From: Eumeta japonica
Taxonomy: Eukaryota > Arthropoda > Insecta > Lepidoptera > Psychidae
Length of the DNA: 64,000 bases
NCBI GenBank assembly: GCA_005406025.1
Contig: BGZK01000013.1
Span: forward strand, 806,001-870,000
Reading direction: 5' to 3'
Made by a program: the position numbers and the translations under genes. Below, one piece after another: positions 49,060-61,479 of the stretch. The notes beneath the pieces are model-generated. The model searched no databases. It was not told the origin of the DNA and saw only the letters and a program-made list of their open reading frames with translations. How positions within the stretch are numbered: the first letter of the stretch is position 1; the number at the start of each line of letters is the position of its first letter.

Positions 49060-49570
49060 AAGGGTCGAGTTCAACGTCAGTCCGGGATTAAAATCGCGAG
49101 CAGAACCGAGGCCGGGACAAAGAGCGTAAGAGACAAGTTTACATTGCATGAGTCGTATTAATAACTCACACTTAAGTGCGGCTTTCCATTCTGAGAGTGG
49201 AAAGAGCAACACAGTTACAGTGCTCCGTTATGGAAAATAATTGTCTCGGCTTTCTCGTTAGTTCTTAAGATAGCGCATCATTTGAGTGACGTTTATTAAT
49301 ATAACCTCATGAGTATGGGTTCCTCTGGAATGATTTCATCGGAATGCAATCAGAAGCAGACGCGGAATTTAAATTGAGACCGGAATCATAATCAAGAGTG
49401 GGATTAAGATCAGAATCGTATTCGACGAAGTAATTCATACAAGTAGATTTGTGAAAATTTGATTACAATCCGTTCAGTCGTTTTGGAAATTAGTGCAGAT
49501 AGACGGACAGATGGACATTCATTTTTATTTACTTGTATACGTTACGCTAATTATAGTAAATTTTAGTGTA
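49060..49570 (+). repeat. Dispersed-repeat fossil with two GAATC tracts
   Basis: Tracts at 49065-49140 (gggattaaaatcgcgagcag) and 49345-49435 (ccggaatcataatcaagagt) are followed by gattacaatccgttcagtcg and gcagatagacggacagatgg, the 3' part of a lepidopteran dispersed element. It has the same design as the fossils at 8.5 and 53.3 kb. Confidence 0.55.
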
Positions 49571-49579
49571 AATGCTTTT

Positions 49580-52500
49580 GAAATTCTTATTTCAAACAAA
49601 TTTCAACAAGGAATTTATGTTTAATTGAAAGTACTATTTAATATGAAGAAGTGCCATTTATTATTCTAGAATCTATACGACTTATATTATGAAATAAACG
49701 CAACCCACGCTCTCAACTATCTTTGTTTTTTTGGTGCAGATATTTGATATAGTAAGCCGTCTTTAAAATAAATCAGAACATTAAAGAGAAAATTACAAAC
49801 ACAAAAATTACAGCGCATCGTGTACGAGATAACGAACATTGTGCGTCATTTAAACGTTTCATTAAAGAACAGCCTGACGCAAACGCGCATGACCTCATGG
49901 GATTTGCTTACACGCTAAATGGATTGTGGGACTAATCGCCGGCATTCGGTGTGCACACGCCGCCGCCGTGTCCGCTGCGCGCGCTTACGTCACAGGATCG
50001 CCTGACGCTTGAGCTATCTAGAGAAATATTTTTGACGCGTACCCCTATTTCCAACTACAATTAGCGTTCAAAGCATTAGCGTCAGAACCTAAAAATATAT
50101 TATGCAGGCTATTTAACATTAACCTCTCAAGTCTTCATACGAAAACGCCCGATTTATTATGGGACACTGATCATTTTAGAATATAATTACAAACATTAAT
50201 AAGCTTTATTTTATAATTATCCATCCATCGGTATTGATTTTGTGTTATCTTCATGTTATTCTTCAAAGTCCGGTTTGTTGTGTTTTAGTTTAGTATTGTA
50301 ATATAAACGTACTGAATTCTAACATAAAATCTAAAATTAACTAATTACTTTACGTTACATTAAGAAATTTTTTAAAATTTTCACAATCGAACGTTGTTTC
50401 AAATGTCTTTTCCGTTACGTGGAACCGTTGGTGGACGAAGAAATTATTAGATACTAGACGTTTAAACCGGTTTCGATGTATAAAGACATCAAATAGCATG
50501 TCAGCAGTAAATAGCCATCGCTTATACCGTAACATGGCCATTTTAATTGGTCGTCTGAAATCAAGTGCGCCCCGAGCATTAATTATTAAAATGGCAAGGA
50601 TGCTTCAGAGTTTGAGAACTTTGTAATACGAATATATATCACCGGATACGGTAAGTCATGAAATCTGTATAGACTGGCATATCTTCATGGCGACGTAATT
50701 GTTTTTGCATTCGATTTGCGTCTGCTTTGCTATAATTTAAACACTATTTCACGTTTAACATCATACACTGTCTGGCGTGGGTATATTTAACACACGACTC
50801 GTTTTTAAATGGCAAGTAAACGCACTTTTAATATATACTAACGTACCCTTTCACGATATAAATGTCACATATTTTAAGAACATTGTAATCGCATTAGTGT
50901 AAAACCAAGATAATTATTGAAAAAAAAATGTATTAACGCAACGATTAAAACTTGCACAAAATGGATGCCTAAATCCAAGTTATAAGAACTAGGAAAATTG
51001 TTTTACAAATATGCGACCAGAATTGCCTATGACGCATGATAATATTATTATAAAATAATTATCATGGAATTAAGTATAAACGAAAATTAATAAAAATTAT
51101 CGAATGTTAAGAAAATTCTACATCCTCGACATCAAATAGAAATTGTGCTGCGACTTTTAATTTATCGTTAACACCCATCATAAAATTCATTAAATCTTTA
51201 TTAGCAATAAACAAATTTAAAATAAATAAAATTGACGTATTTTTGAATGCTCGAACTTTGCTCAGCAATATCGATAAAATTAAGAAAACATTCTGTTATG
51301 CACTGGTCAGCATACAAAAAAAATATTGAGAGTTCAAAAGTTATCGTGAGACAGTCACTATTAAATGGGAAAATCCCTTGTGTGACGTGTCACGGACGCA
51401 ATGTTGGTAAATTACTTATTATCACACGAGTAATTTGAAAGTGCGGGTTGCCTTTTTCGTTAGACATTTTTGAAGCAATACCAATATTATCTTGTCAGGT
51501 ATCAGATGACCCAATAATTATCCTCCTTACTGGAATATGATTGCATATATCAAGTGTAAGAAAATAAATTTCGTATCCGGTACGCAAAAACTGTACATCA
51601 ATAATTAGATCCACAATAAGTCAAAAAGTTAATATAATCGGGCCACACATATAAATTAAATGAAGTATAAGGGGCTGATTATAAATTTAGAAGTTATTGT
51701 TTTGGTTTTTTTTTGGTTAGAAAAATTTCAAATGACTAAAAAAATTATACAATTCCGACCTCCAACAATTTTTATAATACATATTTTTTTAATGTGTGGA
51801 TAATAATTATAAGTTGTTGCAAAATTTTTCTTTACAACGTAATCTCTGCGATTTGTAATTAAAGAACAAACGTAACGAATGCTTTATCGTGCTCATAAAA
51901 ACTATAACTATTTCGAAAATATAATATGTTGAAAATTGTTGGCGAGATCGTGTACTTGCCATATCATTAAAACTGAGGGGCGAAAAAAAATATAAGTGTA
52001 AAGTTTCTGGTGGATCGCTTCATATTAATGTCGCTTTCGAATAATCTCTGTCGTATAGAAGATGTCTTAGTTTAGATTGATTTAACTATGGAAGATTAAC
52101 GGTTTTTAACGGACTTTTACAGTATATTCCGGTAACGCTCCCTTCGGTGTATCGGGACTTTTCCCTTTCAGTCACTGTGACTGGCTGCTGAAGGTTGAGC
52201 GAATGATTATGAAGTCGTCAACGATGATGACCTTTAACATTTGGTTTCGGTTTAACGTTCTTTGGATATTGCAAAAATTTTATATTCAATATATTTGGAA
52301 GAAATTAAAATTCGCTGTTTTTTTTTTGTCATTTCAATATATATAAAAAAAAGATTATCAACTAATGTTTGTTACGAATATTTAGATATACTCTGACCCT
52401 CGTCTTTCCACTATTTTATAATGGAGAGATATGAATTTCGTTTATTAAGGTAGCGACAGCACAATCTCTATACTGACACTTTACATGAAACATTAATGGG

Positions 52501-53230
52501 TATTTTGGTTTAGTTTTATTCAAAATTTTAATGTATACAATTTAAATTGTTGAAATGACATATATTAAGATTATTGAAACATAATTTTTAATCTCATCAG
52601 CTTGTTCCTCAGTTGAACTGTCACGGCCCAATTTTTGCATCTTTTGATATACATTGCTATTGCTATGTAGGTTAAGTTTGTGAGTTGCAGAAAATTAACC
52701 TTCCAATATTTAAAAGTGAACATTACTGATTGTGTGGTTCATATATCTATTATTTCGTCCGTCAACGAAAAAAAAAGACTGATAGCGCTATCGTAAATTT
52801 GCATTGTTCCAAAAAAAACATCGCTATGCATTTAGGTGGTATGTCGTGCACCAAGTCGATTGTATTTAAAAACGCCTTGTGCAATGAGGTAGGTGGCAGT
52901 TTTCAAGTTAAACATTGTGCATTACAGCATTGTTTATACTAAGTGCTTGCATGCTCGTTATCAAAATGGGTCGAGTTTGCTGTTGCAATATTGCCTTGAT
53001 GGAGTCGTTCTTTTAGTTTCCTTTTATGGGAGAGAAGTCTAGCGTCGGTTAATAATTATTAATTTTATGTAACACATACCAATACTTTTATTGATAATAA
53101 TAAGCATTCAGTGATAAAATTTAATATAACTATGGTTTATTTAACTTAACATAAATTGATAGCATGTCGGTTTTAAAAGGTACTAATTCGTATACTTTGA
53201 AAATCAGTACTGCGTATCTGTATAAAAATT
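49580..53230. other. Mostly AT-rich non-coding stretch
   Basis: One CpG-rich patch at 49860-50030 (cacacgccgccgccgtgtcc; ttacgtcac at 49984) may be regulatory. Frames at 50350-50541, 51247-51438 and 52730-52942 have no motif. A small dyad cagtcac-t-gtgactg lies at 52169-52183. Confidence 0.5.
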
Positions 53231-53239
53231 GTATATAAA

Positions 53240-53530
53240 AAGCAGAGCGAGGATCAAAATTGGGAACAAGTATCGGATCATGATCGAGAGATAAAACGAG
53301 TTCTGAATCGAAATCGTAAAATCGAAGTCGAGTTTAAACTCAAGTTCGTTCTTAATTGGAATTGGGGATGAACCTGAGTTTAAACTAAAACTAAGTTCAG
53401 AATCGACAGTAGAGCTGGAGTCAGATTGAGACTGGGATCGGTATTGAAATAGAGAGCACAAACGGGAACGGAACCGCTAGCGAGACTAGAATAGGAGTTG
53501 AGATAGGTTATAAAATTGGGATCAAATTTG
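53240..53530 (+). repeat. Long degenerate GAATC tract
   Basis: About 290 bp of imperfect units such as gagttctgaatcgaaatcgt, aatcgaagtcgag and gactgggatcggtattgaaa. It is the purine-strand version of the tract at 2700-2915. Local sub-duplication is visible: gagtttaaactcaagttc (about 53331-53348) and gagtttaaactaaaacta (about 53375-53392). Confidence 0.65.
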
Positions 53531-53576
53531 CCGGCAGGTTGTGAGCTAGACTAAAATAGAATCGATATGAAAATCG

Positions 53577-53620
53577 ATATCTTAATCACTGTGTCCATGT
53601 TGATAAAGTGATTAAGATAT
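53577..53620. repeat. Perfect 14-bp inverted repeat, 16-nt loop
   Basis: Arms atatcttaatcact and agtgattaagatat are exact reverse complements. It lies just after the GAATC tract and might be the hairpin of an element end, but this is unproven. Confidence 0.85.
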
Positions 53621-53639
53621 GAACATCGTTTTCTGATGT

Positions 53640-54330
53640 ATACATCCTTTAAGTAATGACGTACAAGGTAAATATATAAATTTAATAATGAATCAAGGGC
53701 GTATTAACTCGAGTACCAAGAAGGTTCTAATCTACATTATAATAATAAATATTTAAGTCGTTATTACGCACCCAATGATTTAACATGAAAAATCGTTGAT
53801 TTTGTGCGGCTGTTCATTAAAGATTTTTGCAAGGACAATAATGTTGGAAGATAAGAATAAAAGGTTTTGTTTTTGTATTTATCTTTGTTTATCGGTTAGT
53901 CTGTTTGATTGAAGGTGTATCATGAAAAAATCACTTAATCAATTCTCAAAATCTAATTTCTGATTGATCATATGGAGCTTAAGGTGATACGCAGTGATAA
54001 AAAGAGAGTTTTGTTTTTTCTTCGTTCTCATTAAATGCATAAGTTGCGAATTTGATTTTTAGGTATATGTTTTTTCATTATTTATGTTAGTGAATTTTAA
54101 AAGGAATGTGTGTAGTGAACGCGTGCGTGTATCTTTACAATTTTGAACGGATACAACGTGATTTGCGCATTTAAAATGATTCTACTCAACTTAGACTTTC
54201 TGTAAACTTGAACTGATTTCGCCTGATAATCTATCTGATCTACAAGTTTATATTGTTATTTATTACATGATTATACTCATAGCGTAATAGTGTGCCGAGT
54301 TCTTTTAAATGTGCGCGCAGGATATAAGTA
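53640..54330. other. AT-rich non-coding stretch
   Basis: Nothing recognised. Confidence 0.6.
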
Positions 54331-54334
54331 TAAA

Positions 54335-54500
54335 ACGACGGCGAAGTGGTCTAAGTGGTGTCGGGTGCTCACCTATGACATCGGTAAATTCGATGTACCC
54401 GGGCTAGCTCAGGAAAAAATATTAGATTTCTCTAGAGGTAGATTTCAGCGAGTGTTATAATGCTCTGAGCCACTTTTTGTCATTGTCATATTTTTAATTA
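54335..54500 (+). repeat. Possible tRNA-derived SINE head
   Basis: The string gcgaagtggtctaagtggt (54338-54356) resembles a pol III A-box region, and aaattcgatgtacccggg (54385-54402) loosely resembles a B box. Spacing fits a SINE head, but neither box is canonical and no tail or target duplication is visible. Confidence 0.3.
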
Positions 54501-54919
54501 TATAGAACACAAAATATCAGATAATATACTCAAACTAGGGGTTGGGAGGTATTTGAGTTGCGCAGGACCTCGTGATCTTTAGAGTTAGTGAATATGTCCC
54601 TATTAATTCTTTATGTCGAATGTTCCGATAATTATATATATAAACTACCAAATTTTTCAAGTCCAAAATTTTAATGTCATATGGGTGAAATGAATAAATT
54701 ATGTCGAGAAAATATATTGACCTTTTATTATTTCTTCATATTTCTTTTTCTTATTGTTTGTTGCAGTTTAGAAAACTCAAATATTTATCATATTTAATGA
54801 AAAAATCTATAGCAATTGGTGATTTGGTGTAATATATTGCAATTGCATTTAAAATTTTGGTTAGTTCTATACAGAACACAGTGCTTCAAACTGAAACATC
54901 TTTTACTTCACAAGGCATA

Positions 54920-55072
54920 GATCCGACCATCTGGAGTACTGTAACGTTGTCACATCTGGGCTGAGACACCTCGATATCTATTACTGCCTCTTCACCGTAT
55001 CCAGCGAAAAGCGTCTCGCATCATCGACGACGTTGTAATATTCGACCAGTTTAATCCGTTAGAGAGGTAGGA
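54920..55072 (+). pseudogene. LINE ORF2 C-terminal fragment (R1/Jockey-like)
   Basis: A short relic of a non-LTR retrotransposon polyprotein downstream of the reverse transcriptase. LEYCNVV at 54931-54951 and, after a frame change, PLHRIQRKASRIIDDVVIFD at 54987-55046 match the 'LEYC..LW.GAP...L..LDRIQRKA.RI.DD' stretch typical of R1/Jockey-type elements. The frame stops at 55068-55070. The catalytic domain is not present. Family resemblance is from memory. Confidence 0.55.
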
Positions 55073-55079
55073 TCGTTTT

Positions 55080-55705
55080 ACATCCTCCCATTGCGTAATT
55101 GTAAAAATAAACAATAATTAATATAAATGTTATCTTTTATCTATCCCGATTTTAAAACTCGTTTCCACGGGTGTTTTAATCTCCCGTTTCGCTATTCAGC
55201 ATTCTAAACCTGATAACATTATTTATAAAAATAAATCATATTCGAAATCGGGTTCTCCGAGATGGATATAATACATTCACTAGCGATGATTATGATGAAA
55301 TCGCATGTCGTTACTAACGGACGGGGGCCTCACACTGAGAACGCTGGTTTGAGCTGGCGGCGATCTAGACTCTCTTCAACCAAGAGGCCCTTAGAACTTC
55401 AGCAGAAACAGCTAGAGCGGCTATCGGCGATGATCTGCGAAAGAGTACAATAGGACATAGTATATCCCCTTTGATCGCATATCAACAACTTTACGTTGAA
55501 CACCAGATTTAATTTGATCAAGCTCCGACTGATGGCAGATTCTGGAAGAGTTTTTACTGGTGCAGACGTCACCTCGCACGTCGGTTGCGGGAGAGAGTCC
55601 TCGCTCGATCGCTCTGACGCCGCTACGCACGCGCTCATGCCATGTACAAAATTCCAGATAACTTCTCCTGAAGTTGCATTCGCTCTCTAACAACTCTGTT
55701 TAATC

Positions 55706-55761
<56 letters not shown>

Positions 55762-56830
55762 AACCCTGTTTTGCATGCTAAGTGTTTAAATTTATGAACT
55801 ACATACAGCCCTCACATTCACTTATAGTGTTTTTAGAATAGACCTTTGTGCAGAAATTGTTCCGTTACTTGTAGTTAGGAGTTATCATTAATTATATGTC
55901 GTTTCTTAACGCTAGATGGCCCTACTTGTTGGCTATTATGATAACTTAGACTGTTTAATAAAGACCATGTTACAATAAGAGGCGTATACGTACACGACGC
56001 GGATTTCTCCAGTTTTCGATGCTGTGCGGATAACGGATATAACGGATGCCGTGCGAGCGAGAAGTTTTGGGCCTATATTCAGGAAAAAAGATTTTATCGC
56101 TGGCAATAAGAACGAGAGTCCTATATTATCGTCTATGAAGGGATTTTGTTTCATTTTTCACGCTTTCCTAGCAGTCCTTGAACGCAATGTAAACGTGAAG
56201 TATACCGTGACCGCCCTTCCCTTAAATTGCGTCACGTAATTGGCGTACGGCCCTTAGCAGCGTCCGCGGCATTATTCACTTCAATTTCAACGTGGAGTTT
56301 AGCTTTCCGTTACATTTCTTGCTTTACAAAATTTTTAGTTGTGAAACAAAGAAAAAAGTATCATTGTTCTCCTTTTTAAGTATAACTCTTACGTGTTTTT
56401 GATGCTTAAAATGTTTACATTTATTTTCTCTCTTTTGGGAAATTCTTTTGGTGCTACATTAAAATTTGTAATTGGTGATATGAACTTTCAATTTTTATAC
56501 TTTTCAATCGTGATTGATATGATTTCAATTACTGAGCTAAAAATACAATACATTTTATGTTTTTGGCTCAGACTCATAATTATCTAAGCATTAAAAAATT
56601 ACAGATTTTTTTTATTGTAAATGTCTTAAAGTTTATTTTGTATCTTCTGAAAACCTACTATTCCCGTTTCTTATAATTCATGATATAGTTTGTCTGTGAC
56701 TATCGCAAGTGCCTCACCTGGCGAAATTCGGAGATAAATGGGTTCTTAAAGCGCCAATACTTAAATGTTAATAAAAAAAATACGAACAACTTTTACCAGG
56801 AATAGTTGCGAACAAAGCTTTTATGATTGT
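55080..56830. other. Non-coding stretch with long (TC)n
   Basis: GC-balanced patch at 55320-55640, open in several overlapping frames on both strands (63-90 codons) but without recognisable motifs. It is followed by the TC microsatellite. The remainder is AT-rich. Confidence 0.45.
55707..55757 (+). repeat. (TC)n microsatellite
   Basis: About 25 TC units with one TA interruption. It is flanked by near-identical ctctgtttaatcc and ctctgtttaaccc, suggesting a slippage-expanded region within a small duplication. Confidence 0.95.
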
Positions 56831-56839
56831 GTCGAATAT

Positions 56840-57060
56840 CAAGTTCATAGCCGAGGAGGGCATCACGACACCGTGGCCAGACAGACGGGCACCGAGCGCG
56901 CTCACCAGCGATACCGGTCCGAACTTAAGTACGAGACTCTAAACATTGTACGCATTATCGTACCACGGCCGAAAGGAACAATCGACTCTTGTATTCGGTT
57001 CGCCTTGCACGTCGGTCCGCACGTGTGCGTCCGCCTATTCGTGGAATGTTAAAATAACAA
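56840..57060. other. GC-rich patch
   Basis: It contains a 95-codon + frame (56765-57052) rich in Arg and His without a known motif, and CpG-rich sequence. Function unknown. Confidence 0.35.
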
Positions 57061-58310
57061 TTTTAAAATTATACACACCTACAACTTTTATTCTATCGTT
57101 TTCAATATATGCCAAAAACGGGGAAAACGTGTTTATACAGTATTATTGCTTGTATGTATTTCAACACAGGGATGTATTTTTACAAACTCTTATCTATAAT
57201 TCCAATTATTAGTTTCGATAGACTTCACTTGCAGCGGTGTCTTTCAAACTCTCATTTGCAATAGTTAACTGCTAATTGTTAAAATTAAAAACTAAGTATG
57301 TCAAAATATCAGTAATCTCAGAAATATTGGCATTGGTGACATTGATTTACTGTCACGAATTTCAATATCGTTTATACTAACTTAGTCAACTGCCTACTGT
57401 GAAGTGTTTACTTTTTAACTTTAAGTTAGCTATTAATGTATTAGTATGTTAGTTTAGATCTTGCAAGTTAATTTTGAAGTACTTCTTGATGTGTGATATG
57501 ATTGAGGTGAAATTTTGGGTTTATGCGTGTGCTCAGTAACAACACAATACTCCGTTGACCTGATGCTGCAACCTACCGTCTACTTACCGGATTTCTTGAA
57601 CGCTTTATATTACATATAATCGATTTCAAAGCAAACGTATGAAGATATTATTATGTAAAAGTTCCATTGTGATAGCAAAACACTAATCTCAACTGCAACC
57701 AGAATACTCAGCTAACGAGTGAACCATTGAAAATTTGTTAGCATGGGCTTGAAATTCGTTCAATGAAATGGTGAAGTTATCTTTTACAAATACGAAAAGG
57801 TGTTAATAAGACGTAAATAAAAAAATACAAAAGCGAGTATTTATCTATTTTAGTCTTTATTGCCTATTTACTGTAAATTTTGTATGAATTCTACTTTATG
57901 TTTTAGTTATTTTCAGTTCTTAAATAAACCAAGAGAAACATTGTTTTGTACACATAACACAAAGGCTTCGTAATTATCAATGTTTGTATCGGTTGTGTTT
58001 CAAGTTAACGACCCAAACAATATGAACTTAAATGTTTATGGATAAAAAGAAAATTGCATCGATAACGTCCCAGGGTTATGAAAAAAGAGCAGGTAAATCT
58101 TTATCAATTTATTTATTTTTAAACACCTAGTAGAGAACACAGATATTCTAGTCTGATTAAGATAATTTCAAACATCGTAATTATACTTAATACTGAATCG
58201 GTTATAATTTATATAATTATAATCGAATAACTATGTCTGGTTTTAATAACCATCTTTTTCATTCGTTCCGTAACGAAAACGGTACGATATTTAAATACAA
58301 TAGGTATGTC
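57060..58310. other. AT-rich non-coding stretch
   Basis: Nothing recognised. Confidence 0.6.
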
Positions 58311-58319
58311 GTTTAAATC

Positions 58320-58920
58320 GAGACACTAGGCCCTCACCACCACTCGCCGCCTGTTGACATTTAAACTGTTTCATACCCATTTATGGTTATTAAACTCGAT
58401 TGTTGGCGGGTTACGCTCATATTTGAATTGAATGCCCGGCCGGTATCGCCGACACCATCTCGGCCCGCCGTTATCGCTAGGGTTTCGTTAATTATCTATA
58501 ATTTATGTGGACAGAGACGATTTATGCGCCGCGGAGATCACTCTTAGACGTATGGTGTTTTTGTACTACGATGACCGTCTCACGGTTTAGCTGTTCAATT
58601 CTAAGTCAGCCGTGCGAGATATACACTTCGTTTGCCAGTCGAGATGACGTAATTGAAAATTGTTTAGTTTGTTTGCATTCACAACGTTTTTTTTTGTCTG
58701 CTTGTACGGGTGTTTGTACACGTGTACTATTTATACACAACTTCGCGTTCGCGACGTATCGGCTCGCCTTTGACTGCGTGTCAGAGTTATTAGTCATCAC
58801 TTGGGCAATTAATCATCTCGCTTTAAGCGATTTAATTAACCCGAAACCTATCAGTTTGAATGTTTGTGTAGAAGAATTTAAATATCAATTAAAAACATAG
58901 AATTGTATTATATGTGGGTA
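58320..58920. other. GC-balanced segment with a long open frame, unassigned
   Basis: The + strand is open for 131 codons (58505-58900). The product is rich in Cys, Phe and Ser, has no domain or signal I can name, and the opposite strand is open for 64 codons over the same place. Start context is poor and no splice or polyadenylation signal decides the matter. I regard it as probably non-coding. CpG-rich sequence lies just upstream (58436-58495). Confidence 0.25.
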
Positions 58921-58929
58921 AACAAAAAA

Positions 58930-60720
58930 TCGGCCTTGATTCAATTTTCCACCAATATCTAATTTATTATTTTTCAATGAGAAAACCAAAAATAAATGGT
59001 CTTATATTTGTAGTATTAACCAATCACATGTTAATTTTATTAATTCAAGTATTATATCAATATGTGGATGGCATAAAGCAGGTTGACCGATTCACCCTAG
59101 AGAGATATGTCGATGGATTGATCGATTTTAGACGTTGCCTACCGATATCTTTTTTTTAAAGTCTGTCAATCGACAACACCTGTGACACTATTGTGTACGA
59201 GGACGAGAACTACAACGAGTCCATAAAAAGAAATGTCGGAGGGACGACCGTTCCCGTGGTCAGTTCTTCTTAAGAACGGATGCGTCATCGATACAGATTT
59301 CAATCCGACAGCTAATTCGTTGACCGCCGGCGCCGCCCACCGCGCCCGCGGCGCTGTGGGCAGCGACGCGTGGTGATAGCTTGTGACGACACTATGCCCG
59401 TACTGTTATAACAGTGTTTGTGAATAAGTAATAAATAATTACGTATATTAGATTAATAAATTATCAAAATATTTCTAACAGTTACTATATACTGAAATAA
59501 TAATCTGAACACCAAAAGTTGTTAAATGGAAATTCATTTTTGAAAATGTGAATCATCATCCGTGTAATTCACTTTGAAATAATATGATGAATTTTAGTAT
59601 TTTCGGTTTGAAAACTACAGAATTTAAAAAGGCGTGGCAATTATTAGCAATTGTTTAAAAAGAAAACAAAAACCAATCTGAAATCTTTTTAAAGGAATTT
59701 TATAATACACATCTCATAAAATAATTTGAAAAATTACGTTAATAACAGAAAATAAGCGCACTTTATCAACTAAAAACCAAAAGAAAATAATTTTTAATTT
59801 AATTTTATTTAAGGTAATTAAACTTGGAGTGCTTGATATGGGTTGCATAAATTATTATCGCTAGCTATTTGTAAAAACAGCATCAAATAAAATTTAGGCA
59901 AGTAGAAAGCACCTCAGCTAATAACAAGGATTCCACACTTTTAATTTAATAAGTAAAATTATTAATAACATATATTTCTGTTATTTTCCAGTTTATTGAA
60001 GCGTTTTTATTTTTAGATTTCCGTAGCTTTATTTTATTTTTATCTTTTTAGTATGAACTCGTAGGTCAATAATTATGTAACAGTATTGGTTTTATAAAAC
60101 ACTAGCTTAATCCTAACTTGAGAATCTTACTAATAGCTACGCTAGGGTTCTGCTATCCACGTTCCAGCTCCTCCATCAGGCCCTCGTCACCAAGTGTAAT
60201 GTGTTGGAAATATAAAAACGATCCACATTAGTCTAAATTCGAAAGATTTACTGGAAGCTTTATACGCACTTTTTAGTTTTCTTTTAACAATGAACTAAAA
60301 TTGTTCTTGTCATTAGTGACGTTACGTCGTGTTTTGTTGTAATAATTGTAATAAATTTCTTTTATCGATACATTGATATTAACTAATATGAATAAATTAT
60401 AGGAAGGAACCTTATCACAGCTTTATTACAAGTTTGGAAAATTTAAAAGATAATAGTTTCTAAACAACTTTAAATCGTTATAGATTCTAAATAACCATTC
60501 AAAATGAAAAAATATTAGAGAAACCTAATTTGATTTTCAAAGACCTATTCAATGATACCCCGCTTCATATAATTCGCAAACTTTTAATTTTTTCATTTTT
60601 CACATAATGGCATATGGTTCTCTCCATATTAAATTTTGAATACTGTCATGTATTTAAAAATACTTACAAGAATAAGACAAATCGCTTTTCGTAAGAACTA
60701 TCAAAACCGGCTCACGCGTT
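58930..60720. other. AT-rich non-coding stretch with one CpG-rich patch
   Basis: The patch at 59260-59400 contains ccgccggcgccgcccaccgc and ends beside a 14-bp perfect palindrome (actgttataacagt, 59402-59415). Otherwise no feature. Confidence 0.5.
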
Positions 60721-60732
60721 TGGTCTCTAAAG

Positions 60733-61473
60733 TAGAGTTGTCGCGAATACTCGCTATTATTCGGTATTCGGCATTACTCGACATTTTTTTGTATATTCGT
60801 CGAATACCGAATAATTCTAGTATTATTCAGCATTCGGCGAGTATTCGTCTAAAATAAATTTTTAACGAACAAAAAAAACTAATAACTAAAAATAATCATT
60901 CTTTATTATTTTCCTTAATAAAACTAAACACAACATCAATAATTATTTATCATATTAAATATTAAAATTTAAAATTCTCTCCTGTGCTGTCATTAGGTTT
61001 TAATTAATTAATATTTAAAATCCACCAGAGGCAGATTGTGATGCAAAAACTATTTTTCTGCACGTTCGGGAGCGAGTCGGTTTCGCTTTTTCTCGTAAAG
61101 TAATCCTGCCTCAGAAAATAGTCTTTATAGAAATAAAATAAAAATAGAAAAAGTATTTACTTGAAAAGGTTGCCAGCATTTAAAAATTAAATAAATATAT
61201 ACGAATTACGTGCATATTACACATGAAACAGATTTCTCTAGCTTTATTTCTCACAACTTAAAAAATAAGTTTTAAAATTAAAATTATTATTAAAATTAAA
61301 TAACAAATAAATGAGCCTGAGTTTAATGCTATATTTAATAGAAATAAAAATTATGTTTAATGTGCCTTATTTATGTCGAATAGTAATGCCGAGTTATTCG
61401 ACTATTCGCCAAAGCGAATGGCGATTACTCGGTATTCGACTATTCGCTATAACAACTATTCGCGGCAACTTTA
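60733..61473. mobile_element. Nonautonomous hAT element, 741 bp
   Basis: The left end tagagttgtcgcgaata and the reverse complement of the right end (taaagttgccgcgaata) match at 15 of 17 positions. Both are flanked by the same 8-bp duplication ctctaaag (60725-60732 and 61474-61481). Subterminal regions are packed with tattcgg/ccgaata words on both strands, which can pair within and between the ends (for example 60790-60850 and 61380-61460). The interior is AT-rich and encodes no transposase, so it must have been moved by another element's enzyme. Confidence 0.9.
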
Positions 61474-61479
61474 CTCTAA

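Noticed and set aside
49984..49992. CRE half site ttacgtcac as a promoter
   Set aside because: Single short motif without other promoter evidence.
54335..54412. tRNA gene
   Set aside because: A-box and B-box strings are non-canonical and no cloverleaf can be drawn. At most a SINE head.
58505..58900. 131-codon + frame, one of the longest in the window
   Set aside because: No motif, Cys/Phe-rich composition, weak start context, and the opposite strand is also open. Kept only as an unassigned segment.
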